This document shows positions 1-5,035 of a stretch of 5,303 bases of DNA, piece after piece. Every line of letters starts with the position of its first letter. The first letter of the stretch is position 1. This DNA is from Candidatus Bathyarchaeota archaeon (lineage in GTDB: Archaea; Thermoproteota; Bathyarchaeia; TCS64). The stretch is from assembly GCA_030613835.1 (NCBI GenBank), contig JAUWLH010000124.1:1-5303 (forward strand). Reading direction: 5' to 3'. The position numbers were made by a program, and so were the translations under genes. The notes under the pieces were generated by a model that was not told where the DNA came from, ran no database searches, and saw nothing but the letters and a program-made list of their open reading frames with translations.

Positions 1-18
1 AATAGAAAAAACGAAAAG
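1..18 (-). terminator. possible T-rich terminator after rrp4
   Basis: On the minus strand, about 22 bases after the rrp4 stop, the sequence turns T-rich (CTCCTTTTCGTTTTTTCTATT region, runs of four and six T). Archaeal RNA polymerase commonly stops at such runs without a hairpin. In many archaea rrp41 follows rrp4 closely, but no Rrp41-like start is visible before the window edge. The only ATG here (24-22) opens an unrecognisable hydrophobic frame of eight codons. The operon may therefore end here, but the edge prevents a decision. Confidence 0.35.
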
Positions 19-39
19 GAGCATAAAAAGCTATGAATT

Positions 40-729
40 TTAAGGTTTAGATTTGATGGTCGTGAAGTATTCTTGGATTCTGCTAGTCAGACCAGAGGTG
101 TGTGCCTCGGCATCTACCTTGTTAATTACCTTAACAGCGAGCTCCTCATCAGACCTGTTTCTTCCGTATATCAGTACGCGTCCGTTCTGGCCGATTGTGA
201 CTTGACACCGGGTCTCCCTGAGGATCATGTTGATCATGCTTCCTTTTTTCCCGATTAGTCGGGGGATTTTGGAGGGCGTTATGTTTATGATGAAGCCCTC
301 GTGGACTCGTCCTAGGTCCCTGCCCAGGATCGATAGGATAGGTTTTCTGCTCCTATCCAGGTCTACTATCTTCGCGACGATGGTGTCTCCTACGTCCAGT
401 ATCCTCGTCATGTCTAGGAAGGACCTGAACGGCTTGTTGATGGCATCGCTTACCGTTAATATGGCGTTCTTGTATGCACCGATGTCCACCTTCCACTGTC
501 CCAGCTCGATGTCTCTGACCTCTCCGATTACGAGGTCGCCGACTAGGGGAACGAATCCTGCTTCTAGTGCTATCACCGTTACGCGATCCTTGTCATAGTT
601 GACAAGCCCCACTCGGGTAGCGTACAAGTTTTCATCTTCTCTGTAGGTGTTATCTCCACTCCGGGTTTTGCCCTCGTATATGAGGTCCCCAGGGATAACT
701 ATATCGCGGGTCTCAAATTTTGCACTCAT
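40..729 (-). CDS. rrp4: archaeal exosome RNA-binding subunit Rrp4
   Basis: Rrp4 forms, with Csl4, the RNA-binding cap on the Rrp41/Rrp42 ring of the archaeal exosome, which degrades or tails RNA 3'-5' in the cytoplasm. The 229 residues show the expected order. An N-terminal beta domain (about 1-60) has the family-like opening IVIPGDLIYEG. An S1 RNA-binding domain (about 63-137) follows. A KH domain (about 145-205) has the GxxG loop as GKKG at 160-163 in IPRLIGKKGSMI, followed by IGQNGR at 179-184. Length is normal for the archaeal family. The ATG at 729-727 is chosen because it gives a standard N-terminus and lies 18 bases after the SBDS stop. The ribosome site is only a weak purine-rich GGGAAAGAGAG. 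It is the last visible gene of the psmA-SBDS-rrp4 unit. The GxxG loop and all three domains are present, so it should be functional. Confidence 0.97.
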   Translation of the reverse strand: MSAKFETRDIVIPGDLIYEGKTRSGDNTYREDENLYATRVGLVNYDKDRVTVIALEAGFVPLVGDLVIGEVRDIELGQWKVDIGAYKNAILTVSDAINKPFRSFLDMTRILDVGDTIVAKIVDLDRSRKPILSILGRDLGRVHEGFIINITPSKIPRLIGKKGSMINMILRETRCQVTIGQNGRVLIYGRNRSDEELAVKVINKVDAEAHTSGLTSRIQEYFTTIKSKP

Positions 730-747
730 CTCTCTTTCCCACTTTTT

Positions 748-1437
748 TTACTTTAATATCTTCGACTGCACGTTTCCCTGCGTTTCCTTGCCCAGTGTAT
801 CTAGGAGCTCCATCTGCATCGCTGCGGGGAGCTCAACAACCGCAACCCATGAGCCATCGTTCTGCCACTCCTCCCGCTTGATGGTGCCATAATTCTTCAC
901 GGTACCATAACTTTTCCCTGTATACTCTGCGGGTATCTTGAGCGCGATCTGGATGTTCTCGCTGCTCATCGGTAGTATCGACCTTAACGCGTCAACAATT
1001 TCTTGAACCTGCTCCTCCGCGTCTATCATTGGATCAATGGTGATCTTCGCCTCCTCCATCGCGTTCTGTATCCTCAGCGGTGGGTGAGGTAGCTTGGTCT
1101 TGGGATCCACGTAGGTCTTGGAGATGATATTGATGATCTGCTTGTATTTCTGCTCCATCATCTCCTTCCTCTGCTGGGCGTTCAACTGGAACGTGCCCTT
1201 TTCGAACATTATCTTAGCGACTTCTAGGGCATCGCTAGTGCCATATATCTTCTCAAGTTTTTCGGCGGACGCCTTCTCTCCCTTGTTGGCGTCAGTGAAA
1301 ATGAAGTCGGTCATCAGTACGTTGGCGATTTCGCCGATCTCTCCTTTCTTGTATGCCAGTCCCTTGTCTGGGTCTACAAGGATCTCGAATTTCTCTCCAC
1401 CGGTCTGGTGGCGAACTATTGTGTACTCTTTGCTCAT
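748..1437 (-). CDS. SBDS/Sdo1 family ribosome maturation protein
   Basis: This is the archaeal homologue of the Shwachman-Bodian-Diamond protein (yeast Sdo1). In eukaryotes it works with the EFL1 GTPase to release the anti-association factor eIF6/Tif6 from new 60S subunits, and archaea are believed to have a related 50S maturation step. The 229 residues show the N-terminal FYSH domain (about 1-85), the central helical domain (about 86-160) and a C-terminal ferredoxin-like domain (about 161-229). The family signature VDPKTKLPHPPLRIQNAM is at 110-127, and QLNAQQRKEMMEQK (84-97) opens the central domain. Full length, no internal break. It starts 13 bases after the psmA stop with no clear Shine-Dalgarno sequence, suggesting translation coupled to psmA. 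The link of SBDS with exosome and proteasome genes is an old conserved archaeal arrangement. Archaeal genes are sometimes called sdo1. Confidence 0.96.
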   Translation of the reverse strand: MSKEYTIVRHQTGGEKFEILVDPDKGLAYKKGEIGEIANVLMTDFIFTDANKGEKASAEKLEKIYGTSDALEVAKIMFEKGTFQLNAQQRKEMMEQKYKQIINIISKTYVDPKTKLPHPPLRIQNAMEEAKITIDPMIDAEEQVQEIVDALRSILPMSSENIQIALKIPAEYTGKSYGTVKNYGTIKREEWQNDGSWVAVVELPAAMQMELLDTLGKETQGNVQSKILK

Positions 1438-1450
1438 CGTCGAGCACGGC

Positions 1451-2149
1451 CTAGCTGAGATAGCTCTCCGTTTCCTCGGCCGAGAGTCGCCTGAAGACCT
1501 TGGTCTTGGTCGGTATCACCGATACTTTGACCGTGTCTTTTGTGACTTCGGTGTCCGAGGCCGTTTTTATTGCCTGGATTGCCAGCTTGATGGCGTTATC
1601 AAGCGTGATATCATCCGTGTACTGATCCTCTAGGATCTTGTTTGCATCGTCGTTTTTCCTGCCTACCGCTATTGCCTTGAAAGCCCTGTATGCTCCACTC
1701 GGGTCTGTTGTCATTACCCTTGGCCCCGTGGCGTCTACACCTGTCAGGATCATGGTTACACCGAACGGCCTAACCCCTGCATGCTGCGTGTATGCCTGGC
1801 TCACATCTCCGAGTCGCCTAGCCAGGATCTCGACATCAACGGGCTCGTCGTATAGGAGCTTGTTGCTCTGACAGTACACTCGTGCCTGACCTATGAGCAC
1901 CCGTGCATCACTGCTTAGCCCCGATATGGCGCTTGCCAGATGGTCGTCCAGCTGATAGATTTTCCTAAAGTACGCTGGGTCTTCCAGTCTGCTCTCGGGG
2001 GTCTCGTTTGCCGCCAGAACCACTCCTTCTGGGCTGGCTACTCCCACTATTGGTGCTCCCCTTTTAACTAACTCGAGAGCGTACTCTACCTGGTAAAGTC
2101 TACCTTCCGGTGAAAATATCGTGATGGCCCTGTCGTAGGCTCTAGGCAT
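1451..2149 (-). CDS. psmA: 20S proteasome alpha subunit
   Basis: The alpha subunit forms the outer heptameric rings of the archaeal 20S proteasome, gates substrate entry and docks the PAN/Cdc48-type ATPases. From the ATG at 2149 it has 232 residues. The gate motif YDR lies at 5-7 in YDRAITIFSPEGRLYQVEYA, the proteasome_A signature. K63 in FRKIYQLDD corresponds by a constant offset of three to Thermoplasma K66, the residue that receives the ATPase HbYX tail. GLSSDARVL (78-85) and RPFGV (127-131) are further family blocks. There is no N-terminal catalytic threonine, as expected for alpha. A TTG two codons upstream (2155) would add Met-Phe. ATG is preferred because AGGA lies 8 bases before it, although a stronger AAGGAGG (2174-2168) sits 12 bases before the TTG and 18 before the ATG. 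It is the first gene of the operon. Confidence 0.97.
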   Translation of the reverse strand: MPRAYDRAITIFSPEGRLYQVEYALELVKRGAPIVGVASPEGVVLAANETPESRLEDPAYFRKIYQLDDHLASAISGLSSDARVLIGQARVYCQSNKLLYDEPVDVEILARRLGDVSQAYTQHAGVRPFGVTMILTGVDATGPRVMTTDPSGAYRAFKAIAVGRKNDDANKILEDQYTDDITLDNAIKLAIQAIKTASDTEVTKDTVKVSVIPTKTKVFRRLSAEETESYLS

Positions 2150-2167
2150 AAACAAATTCCTATTTTT

Positions 2168-2174
2168 CCTCCTT
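2168..2174 (-). promoter_or_regulatory. strong Shine-Dalgarno AAGGAGG of psmA
   Basis: A near-perfect anti-16S complement AAGGAGG lies 12 bases before an in-frame TTG (2155) and 18 bases before the ATG (2149). A second, shorter AGGA (2161-2158) is 8 bases before the ATG. The arrangement leaves the exact start between these two codons open and shows that this organism uses Shine-Dalgarno initiation for at least part of its genes. Confidence 0.6.
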
Positions 2175-2199
2175 GTGCTATCTCGCGCTGTTTCTAATG

Positions 2200-2240
2200 C
2201 ATATATTTGATACTCACGTATAAATGTGATATATTTATTG
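2200..2240 (-). promoter_or_regulatory. promoter region of the psmA-SBDS-rrp4 operon
   Basis: Three TATA-like boxes read toward psmA: AATAAATATAT (about 2239-2229), ATTTATAC (about 2225-2218) and AAATATATG (about 2208-2200). With a start about 26 bases after the box centre, the nearest would give a leader of roughly 29 bases and the middle one roughly 47. Both would include the AAGGAGG ribosome site. The region lies between the tRNA-Asp 3' end and psmA, so the operon appears to have its own promoter. Confidence 0.55.
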
Positions 2241-2252
2241 TTGATAGAAGAG

Positions 2253-2331
2253 TGGCGCTCTGGCCGGGATTCGAACCCGGGATCTCTCGGGTGACAGCCG
2301 AGAATACTGGGCCTGACTATACTACCAGAGC
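2253..2331 (-). tRNA. tRNA-Asp (anticodon GTC), CCA encoded
   Basis: The minus strand folds into a full cloverleaf. The acceptor stem GCTCTGG (2331-2325) pairs with CCAGAGC (2263-2257), seven perfect pairs. The D stem is GTAT/GTAT around an 11-base loop. The anticodon stem CTCGG/CCGAG carries the loop CTGTCAC, which reads GTC and decodes Asp GAC/GAU. The variable loop is AGATC and the T stem CCGGG/CCCGG encloses TTCGAAT. The discriminator is G (2256), as expected for tRNA-Asp, followed by genomically encoded CCA (2255-2253). The mature body without CCA is 76 bases (2331-2256). No intron is present. It has its own promoter. Confidence 0.97.
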
Positions 2332-2358
2332 ACGTAGAACGTATGAACCCGCGATTCC

Positions 2359-2373
2359 ATAATAAAGTTTGCG
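2359..2373 (-). promoter_or_regulatory. BRE and TATA box of tRNA-Asp
   Basis: The minus strand shows CGCAAAC (2373-2367), which fits the archaeal BRE pattern, directly followed by TTTATTAT (2366-2359). The TATA centre is about 31 bases before the tRNA 5' end, leaving a leader of only a few bases, as is typical of archaeal tRNA genes. Confidence 0.75.
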
Positions 2374-2388
2374 GCTTTTACTGTAAAT

Positions 2389-2401
2389 GGGGAAAAAGGG
2401 G
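2389..2401 (-). terminator. possible terminator after the RAM-domain gene
   Basis: Directly after the TAG of the RAM-domain gene the minus strand reads CCCCTTTTTCCCC, a T5 run in a C-rich context. As DNA this is a 13-base mirror repeat (GGGG-AAAAA-GGGG on the plus strand). It sits between that gene and the tRNA promoter, where termination would be expected. T5 is short, so confidence is modest. Confidence 0.35.
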
Positions 2402-2647
2402 CTACTTGTATTGCTTGGCTATGAGCATTGTAGCTGTCAGGAAGATGTTCGGTAGTGCCCTGAGGGTCTCCGTGATGAATTTGTCGAGTGTCCTCATATT
2501 CTCAGATTTTACCTTGAGAATAGCGTCGTACTCGCCATAGATGACGGATACCTCCTCTACTATTGGGTTCTGGGCGAGGGCCTCGCAGACCTCGTCCTCT
2601 GCGCCTGATTTGATGTTCATCATAATGTATGCTTCAATGCTGCTCAT
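2402..2647 (-). CDS. stand-alone Lrp/AsnC ligand-binding (RAM) domain protein
   Basis: The 81-residue protein is only the C-terminal half of an Lrp/AsnC regulator. It is a RAM (regulation of amino acid metabolism) domain of beta-alpha-beta-beta-alpha-beta type: AYIMMNIKSG at about 6-15, the helix around 15-27, VEEVSVIYGEYDAILKVKS at 30-48 with the family turn GEYD (38-41), then the helix NMRTLDKFITETLRAL (50-65) and the last strand. No DNA-binding helix-turn-helix is present and none was lost by frameshift, since GAGG sits 5 bases before the ATG. Stand-alone RAM proteins are common in archaea. They oligomerise, can bind amino acids, and can associate with full-length Lrp proteins. It follows a winged-helix regulator gene by 58 bases on the same strand, so joint function is plausible but inferred. 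Ligand unknown. Confidence 0.9.
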   Translation of the reverse strand: MSSIEAYIMMNIKSGAEDEVCEALAQNPIVEEVSVIYGEYDAILKVKSENMRTLDKFITETLRALPNIFLTATMLIAKQYK

Positions 2648-2678
2648 GATGCCTCACAGTTTCCTTTGGCAGACGTGG

Positions 2679-2684
2679 TTTAAA
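2679..2684 (-). promoter_or_regulatory. possible TATA box of the RAM-domain gene
   Basis: TTTAAA in CCTTTAAACC lies about 34 bases before the ATG at 2647, predicting a leader of under 10 bases. A second AT-rich box ATTTTATTC (about 2703-2695) is nearer the upstream gene's stop. Either could give a separate transcript inside the two-gene cassette. Confidence 0.35.
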
Positions 2685-2705
2685 GGTTATGGAGAATAAA
2701 ATTGG

Positions 2706-3182
2706 TCATGGACTGGCGTAGCTGGCCATGATACGACCCATGGTGGTGAGGCTCACGGGTATGCCCTTGTTCTCCTTTGTGCCCGCGTTTATGAGGTCGG
2801 CCTCGCGTAGTCCCCTCAGGTTCCAGCGGACTGTGCTCTCTGGTATGGATAGCTCCCCGCTGAGTTGCTTGATGAGGTTCGTGTAGACCATGTCCTTTAA
2901 GTGGTTCATGGTTAGCCAGTTGAGGATCGTCCTCTGTTTCTCTGTCAGCTTAGTGCTGGCGGCCGTCATGAGGGCTTGCTCCAGCTGGTTTAGCTGTCTG
3001 CTGTGGGCGTGGATGCTCTGCTCGAGGGCGTCCACGCGTTTCATGAGCCTGTTGACGGCTATCTGGTTTGTTTCTTGGCCGAAGTCAGCTACCTCTCGCC
3101 TTATTGATCGGATGTTGGTGAGGATGTCGCTGAACTCGGGGGTCGGATAGTTTTGGCTGTTAGGCCTGGAGAATATATACAC
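2706..3182 (-). CDS. coiled-coil winged-helix transcriptional regulator
   Basis: A 158-residue DNA-binding protein in two parts. Residues about 20-75 are a long amphipathic helix, probably a dimerising coiled coil (NIRSIRREVADF, then VNRLMKRVDALEQSIHAHSR and LNQLEQAL). Residues about 78-152 form a winged helix-turn-helix: LTEKQRTILNWL as first helix, MVYTNLIKQLSGELSIPESTVRWNLRGLREADLI as the helix-turn-helix with recognition helix around ESTVRWNLRGLREA, and a wing NKGIPVSLTTMGRIM. The fold is MarR/ArsR-like but I cannot assign a subfamily or target. The only in-frame start is GTG at 3182, with a stop two codons upstream (TGA at 3188-3186). An ATG at 3189 with better ribosome spacing is out of frame. 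It is the upstream partner of the RAM-domain gene. No membrane segment or signal peptide. Confidence 0.82.
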   Translation of the reverse strand: MYIFSRPNSQNYPTPEFSDILTNIRSIRREVADFGQETNQIAVNRLMKRVDALEQSIHAHSRQLNQLEQALMTAASTKLTEKQRTILNWLTMNHLKDMVYTNLIKQLSGELSIPESTVRWNLRGLREADLINAGTKENKGIPVSLTTMGRIMASYASP

Positions 3183-3189
3183 CTGTCAT

Positions 3190-3215
3190 GTTTACACCCC
3201 GACGAGGATTGAAAG
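3190..3215. repeat. solitary CRISPR-repeat-like 26-mer
   Basis: The plus strand begins GTTTACACCCC and ends GAGGATTGAAAG. Read on the minus strand it starts CTTTCAATCC and ends GTGTAAAC. This is the end structure of many archaeal type I/III CRISPR repeats (GTTT or CTTTCAAT at one end, TTGAAAG/AAAC at the other). No second copy, spacer periodicity or cas gene is in the window. It lies in the leader of the winged-helix gene. It may be a relic, a solo repeat or coincidence. Confidence 0.3.
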
Positions 3216-3227
3216 CGGTGGGAGGAG

Positions 3228-3233
3228 TATTAA
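3228..3233 (-). promoter_or_regulatory. possible TATA box of the winged-helix gene
   Basis: CCTTAATACTCC on the minus strand has a TTAATA core centred near 3230. It predicts a start near 3204 and a leader of about 15-22 bases that would begin inside the CRISPR-like 26-mer. The same AT island (TATTAA on the plus strand) is also the only candidate for the divergent 57-residue frame, though 70 bases from its ATG. Confidence 0.35.
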
Positions 3234-3300
3234 GGTTTGTGTAGGTAACAGTAGGCGGCTACGTGGAGGACTGCGACTTGGTCATGACCTACATAGGCTC

Positions 3301-3474
3301 ATGGGGTATATTGAAGTAAATAGAAAAAAACGTCAACAGAAAATCAAAGAGAGATACTGGGACATTCGACGCCTAGAGGCTACGCATAGAATAATGCACG
3401 AGCTTTTTGACTTAGCTCAGATGATTAATGAGCTTTGGAAACACCCAGACCGTGAGGCCATTATTGGAGAATAA
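3301..3474 (+). CDS. small helical protein of 57 residues, unknown function
   Basis: A plus-strand frame from ATG to TAA encodes 57 residues. The N-terminus is strongly basic (VNRKKRQQKIKERYW, 6-20), followed by an amphipathic helical stretch (RRLEATHRIMHELFDLAQMI, 23-42) and the tail NELWKHPDREAIIGE (43-57). Composition is that of a soluble helical protein: two Trp, many charged residues, no low complexity. The frame is open 150 bases further upstream without any start codon, so the ATG at 3301 is the only start. The ribosome site is weak (AGG 4 bases before). It is divergent from the winged-helix gene and convergent with the DUF362 gene. I do not recognise a family. The basic, helical make-up would suit a nucleic-acid-binding or protein-binding small protein, which is inference. 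The tail resembles the partial protein at the right edge. Confidence 0.5.
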   Translation: MGYIEVNRKKRQQKIKERYWDIRRLEATHRIMHELFDLAQMINELWKHPDREAIIGE

Positions 3475-3475
3475 C

Positions 3476-3495
3476 CAGACACGCGCGTACGTCTG
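3476..3495 (+). terminator. weak hairpin after the 57-residue frame
   Basis: CAGAC (3476-3480) and GTCTG (3491-3495) can pair around a loop that contains the palindrome ACGCGCGT (3481-3488). No T run follows, so it is a poor archaeal terminator. It may instead be a protein site or chance. Confidence 0.2.
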
Positions 3496-3539
3496 TGATT
3501 AGAACCCCTCAGCCCGCATGCGCGTGATTAGAGCTAGAG

Positions 3540-3545
3540 AAAAAA
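3540..3545 (-). terminator. T6 run after the DUF362 gene
   Basis: Nine bases past the DUF362 stop (TAG at 3557-3555) the minus strand reads CCTTTTTTCTC, a run of six T of the kind that stops archaeal RNA polymerase. Its position directly behind the gene and facing a convergent frame supports termination here. Confidence 0.5.
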
Positions 3546-3554
3546 GGATGACCT

Positions 3555-4658
3555 CTATTCGATTATAGAGCTTATCACATTGATGACAGATTCATCCATA
3601 GTAACCTCACGCCCAGATAATCCCCCTTCCGCGTTAACCATGTCCCGAACCTGGGATAGATAACTCCTTAGAGGCTGATACTCGTCCGGATCATGCTCCA
3701 TATTCTCATCAATAGGATACAATACATGTTTTGAAGCCCAATAATCAAGCGCCACAGGATCCAGACTCGCCAATACCTGGTCCAGTCTTTTTGTGTTCTC
3801 TGGCGGATAACCAGCCCATTTTACTGAAGTCACCCAGATACAGTCTAAAATATTGAGATCGGGGGCCCTGACCTTGGCTATCATCTCGCCACAGTGTGCA
3901 CCCAGTTTCTCGTAATGGCGCTCACGCCTCCAACCATCAGCCATCGAAAGAATACCATAATAGCTTTTTACAGCCCCAGTTACACCGCATCCATCATGGT
4001 GTTTCAGCACAGGAACGTTAATCAGTTTAAGATTGTCATCGTAACTGGAACCATTCCAGATACCTTCCTTTAACTCCACTCGGTTTCCTTTAGATGTGAT
4101 GAAACAAGGATATGAGACTTCACCAGTTCTCCTATATCCGTCAGTTGAATGGTCATCCTTGTCGATGAACGTTTCACGCACAGGGTCGAGAAGGTACATG
4201 GAAACCCTGTCATCTGAGAAAACTTGGTTTACTAAATATGAGAAAGAGTGGCTCTCATCTTCTGCGTTTGCATGCACTCCTGTGTCCGTGTATTGCCTAC
4301 CCCACATGGTATCGCAGTCCAGGCTTCCTCCACCCTGCCCGTTCTCGAAGATGACAACCTCTCCAGTGAATCCATCAGGGTGCAACAGTATCCTCTGTAT
4401 GAGGCCTCTTACAAGGTCAGAATTTGTGCATCCCCGGTACTTCCATTGAGCGTTTACTTTTACAAGTACTACGTCGGAGCATTCGATGAGGCCTGTGGGT
4501 CCACCTAGGTTCGTGTTCTCGTGTGTTTTATAGAATTTTTGGCCATAATCGGCCATTAACTTTAGAAGAGAGTCTACTCCTTCGTGGTGATTTACTTCTC
4601 CCGTTGGCTTTGGACAGTTTTTTATCTGAAATATCTCGGATTTGGTGTCTCTAACCAT
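3555..4658 (-). CDS. DUF362 domain protein, no ferredoxin domain
   Basis: A 367-residue protein of the DUF362 family (Pfam PF04015), whose biochemical role is not established. Family blocks are visible: CSDVVLVKVNAQWKYRGCTNSDLVRGLIQ (60-88), GEVVIFENGQGGG (99-111), LKLINVPVLKHHDGCGVTGAVKSYYGIL (210-237), DLNILDCIWV (267-276) and LASLDPVALDYWASKHVLYP (296-315). Eight cysteines are present (15, 60, 77, 115, 185, 224, 256, 273). None are in the CxxCxxC spacing of the ferredoxin domain fused to some relatives. The KHH-G-C-G block suggests a metal or ligand site, but that is inference. No signal peptide or membrane segment. The ATG at 4658 has no ribosome site, and a TATA box about 27 bases upstream suggests leaderless translation. 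It stands alone between two gene-poor stretches. Confidence 0.88.
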   Translation of the reverse strand: MVRDTKSEIFQIKNCPKPTGEVNHHEGVDSLLKLMADYGQKFYKTHENTNLGGPTGLIECSDVVLVKVNAQWKYRGCTNSDLVRGLIQRILLHPDGFTGEVVIFENGQGGGSLDCDTMWGRQYTDTGVHANAEDESHSFSYLVNQVFSDDRVSMYLLDPVRETFIDKDDHSTDGYRRTGEVSYPCFITSKGNRVELKEGIWNGSSYDDNLKLINVPVLKHHDGCGVTGAVKSYYGILSMADGWRRERHYEKLGAHCGEMIAKVRAPDLNILDCIWVTSVKWAGYPPENTKRLDQVLASLDPVALDYWASKHVLYPIDENMEHDPDEYQPLRSYLSQVRDMVNAEGGLSGREVTMDESVINVISSIIE

Positions 4659-4680
4659 ATTATCTCATTCTAATGCACGT

Positions 4681-4688
4681 CTAAATAG
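4681..4688 (-). promoter_or_regulatory. TATA box for a leaderless DUF362 transcript
   Basis: CTATTTAG centred near 4685 lies about 27 bases before the ATG at 4658. This spacing puts the transcription start at or within a few bases of the start codon, and no Shine-Dalgarno sequence is present. A second TATA box at about 4774-4782 would give a longer leader of roughly 90 bases. Confidence 0.5.
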
Positions 4689-4743
4689 ATGTTGCATACG
4701 CTCTAGCGCGCGAATGGTTATTTACACTTATTTTTTCAGGCAT
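4681..4743 (-). CDS. 20-codon upstream frame in the DUF362 leader
   Basis: ATG at 4743 to TAG at 4683-4681 encodes MPEKISVNNHSRARAYATSI. An AT-rich TATA-like box (ATATATTT, about 4781-4774) lies about 35 bases before its ATG, so it could be translated from a longer DUF362 transcript and end 22 bases before the DUF362 start. Alternatively it is a fragment of a decayed gene, since it follows in frame from a sequence resembling the end of the neighbouring remnant. No family recognised, and chance is a serious alternative. Confidence 0.2.
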   Translation of the reverse strand: MPEKISVNNHSRARAYATSI

Positions 4744-4748
4744 GATTT

Positions 4749-4887
4749 TATGAAGTTAATTTTTAGTAAAAGAAAATATATGGTTTTGAAGGTATAGATA
4801 GTTGTGCTTGAATTATCTAAGGTTGTTTTATGCAAAAATGTTCAACTGGAGGATTAAATCATAACCTATGAAATTCAGTTTTAGTAA
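4749..4887. repeat. imperfect 21-base direct repeat, 118 bases apart
   Basis: Copies at 4749-4769 and 4867-4887 on the plus strand both read TATGAA-TT-A-TTTTAGTAA and match at 18 of 21 positions. On the minus strand one copy codes for SLTKTEFHRL at the end of the gene remnant. The other, in the comparable frame, reads FTKN-stop-LHKI. This suggests a duplicated and decayed segment. The rest of the 118-base unit does not match clearly. The 118-base stretch otherwise shows no gene. Confidence 0.45.
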
Positions 4888-4988
4888 GCGACTGAAAATG
4901 ATCAGAATCTCCACTAGATTTGTCCCAGAGCGCGTGCTATGTATTCTTCCTCTGAAAGCCAAAAGGTCAAATCTTCGGACGTATCCAT
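4859..4988 (-). pseudogene. small frameshifted gene remnant
   Basis: ATG at 4988 opens a 24-residue frame, MDTSEDLTFWLSEEEYIARA and then LGQI-stop (TAG 4916-4914). In the +1 frame a protein-like sequence continues from about 4930: LWDKSSGDSDHFQSLTKTEF, ending HRL-stop (TGA 4861-4859). Skipping one base near 4931 joins the two into a protein of about 43 residues with coherent composition. A TATA-like box ATATTTAG (about 5014-5007) lies about 23 bases before the ATG, again a leaderless layout. I do not recognise a family. It is either a decayed gene, an assembly indel, or a real 24-residue peptide. A 41-codon plus-strand frame over the same bases (4868-4993) is less protein-like. Confidence 0.4.
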
Positions 4989-5035
4989 TTTAACTGTACT
5001 TTATTTCTAAATATGTATTACCTGTTCGTATATAC

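Noticed and set aside
227..598. 123-codon plus-strand frame over rrp4
   Set aside because: Shadow of rrp4. The minus-strand frame has all three family domains.
1118..1633. 171-codon plus-strand frame across the SBDS/psmA junction
   Set aside because: Shadow of two certain genes, with Cys/Phe/Ser-rich random composition.
2253..2331. tRNA-Asp as integration site of a mobile element
   Set aside because: No second copy of the tRNA 3' end was found in the window and no integrase is present. The accessory part begins more than 800 bases away.
3190..3215. CRISPR array
   Set aside because: Only one repeat-like unit. No periodic repeats, spacers or cas genes, so it is reported only as a solitary repeat-like sequence.
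1..3332. Similar string AATAGAAAAAACG at 1-13 and, with one more A, at 3319-3332
   Set aside because: Low-complexity A-rich sequence, one copy inside coding sequence. Most likely chance.
4096..4508. Two overlapping plus-strand frames inside the DUF362 gene
   Set aside because: Antisense shadows. The DUF362 family blocks are unambiguous on the minus strand.
4868..4993. 41-codon plus-strand frame starting MKFSFSKRLKM
   Set aside because: No promoter or ribosome site seen, Arg/Lys/Leu-rich composition like an antisense shadow, and overlap with the more protein-like minus-strand remnant.
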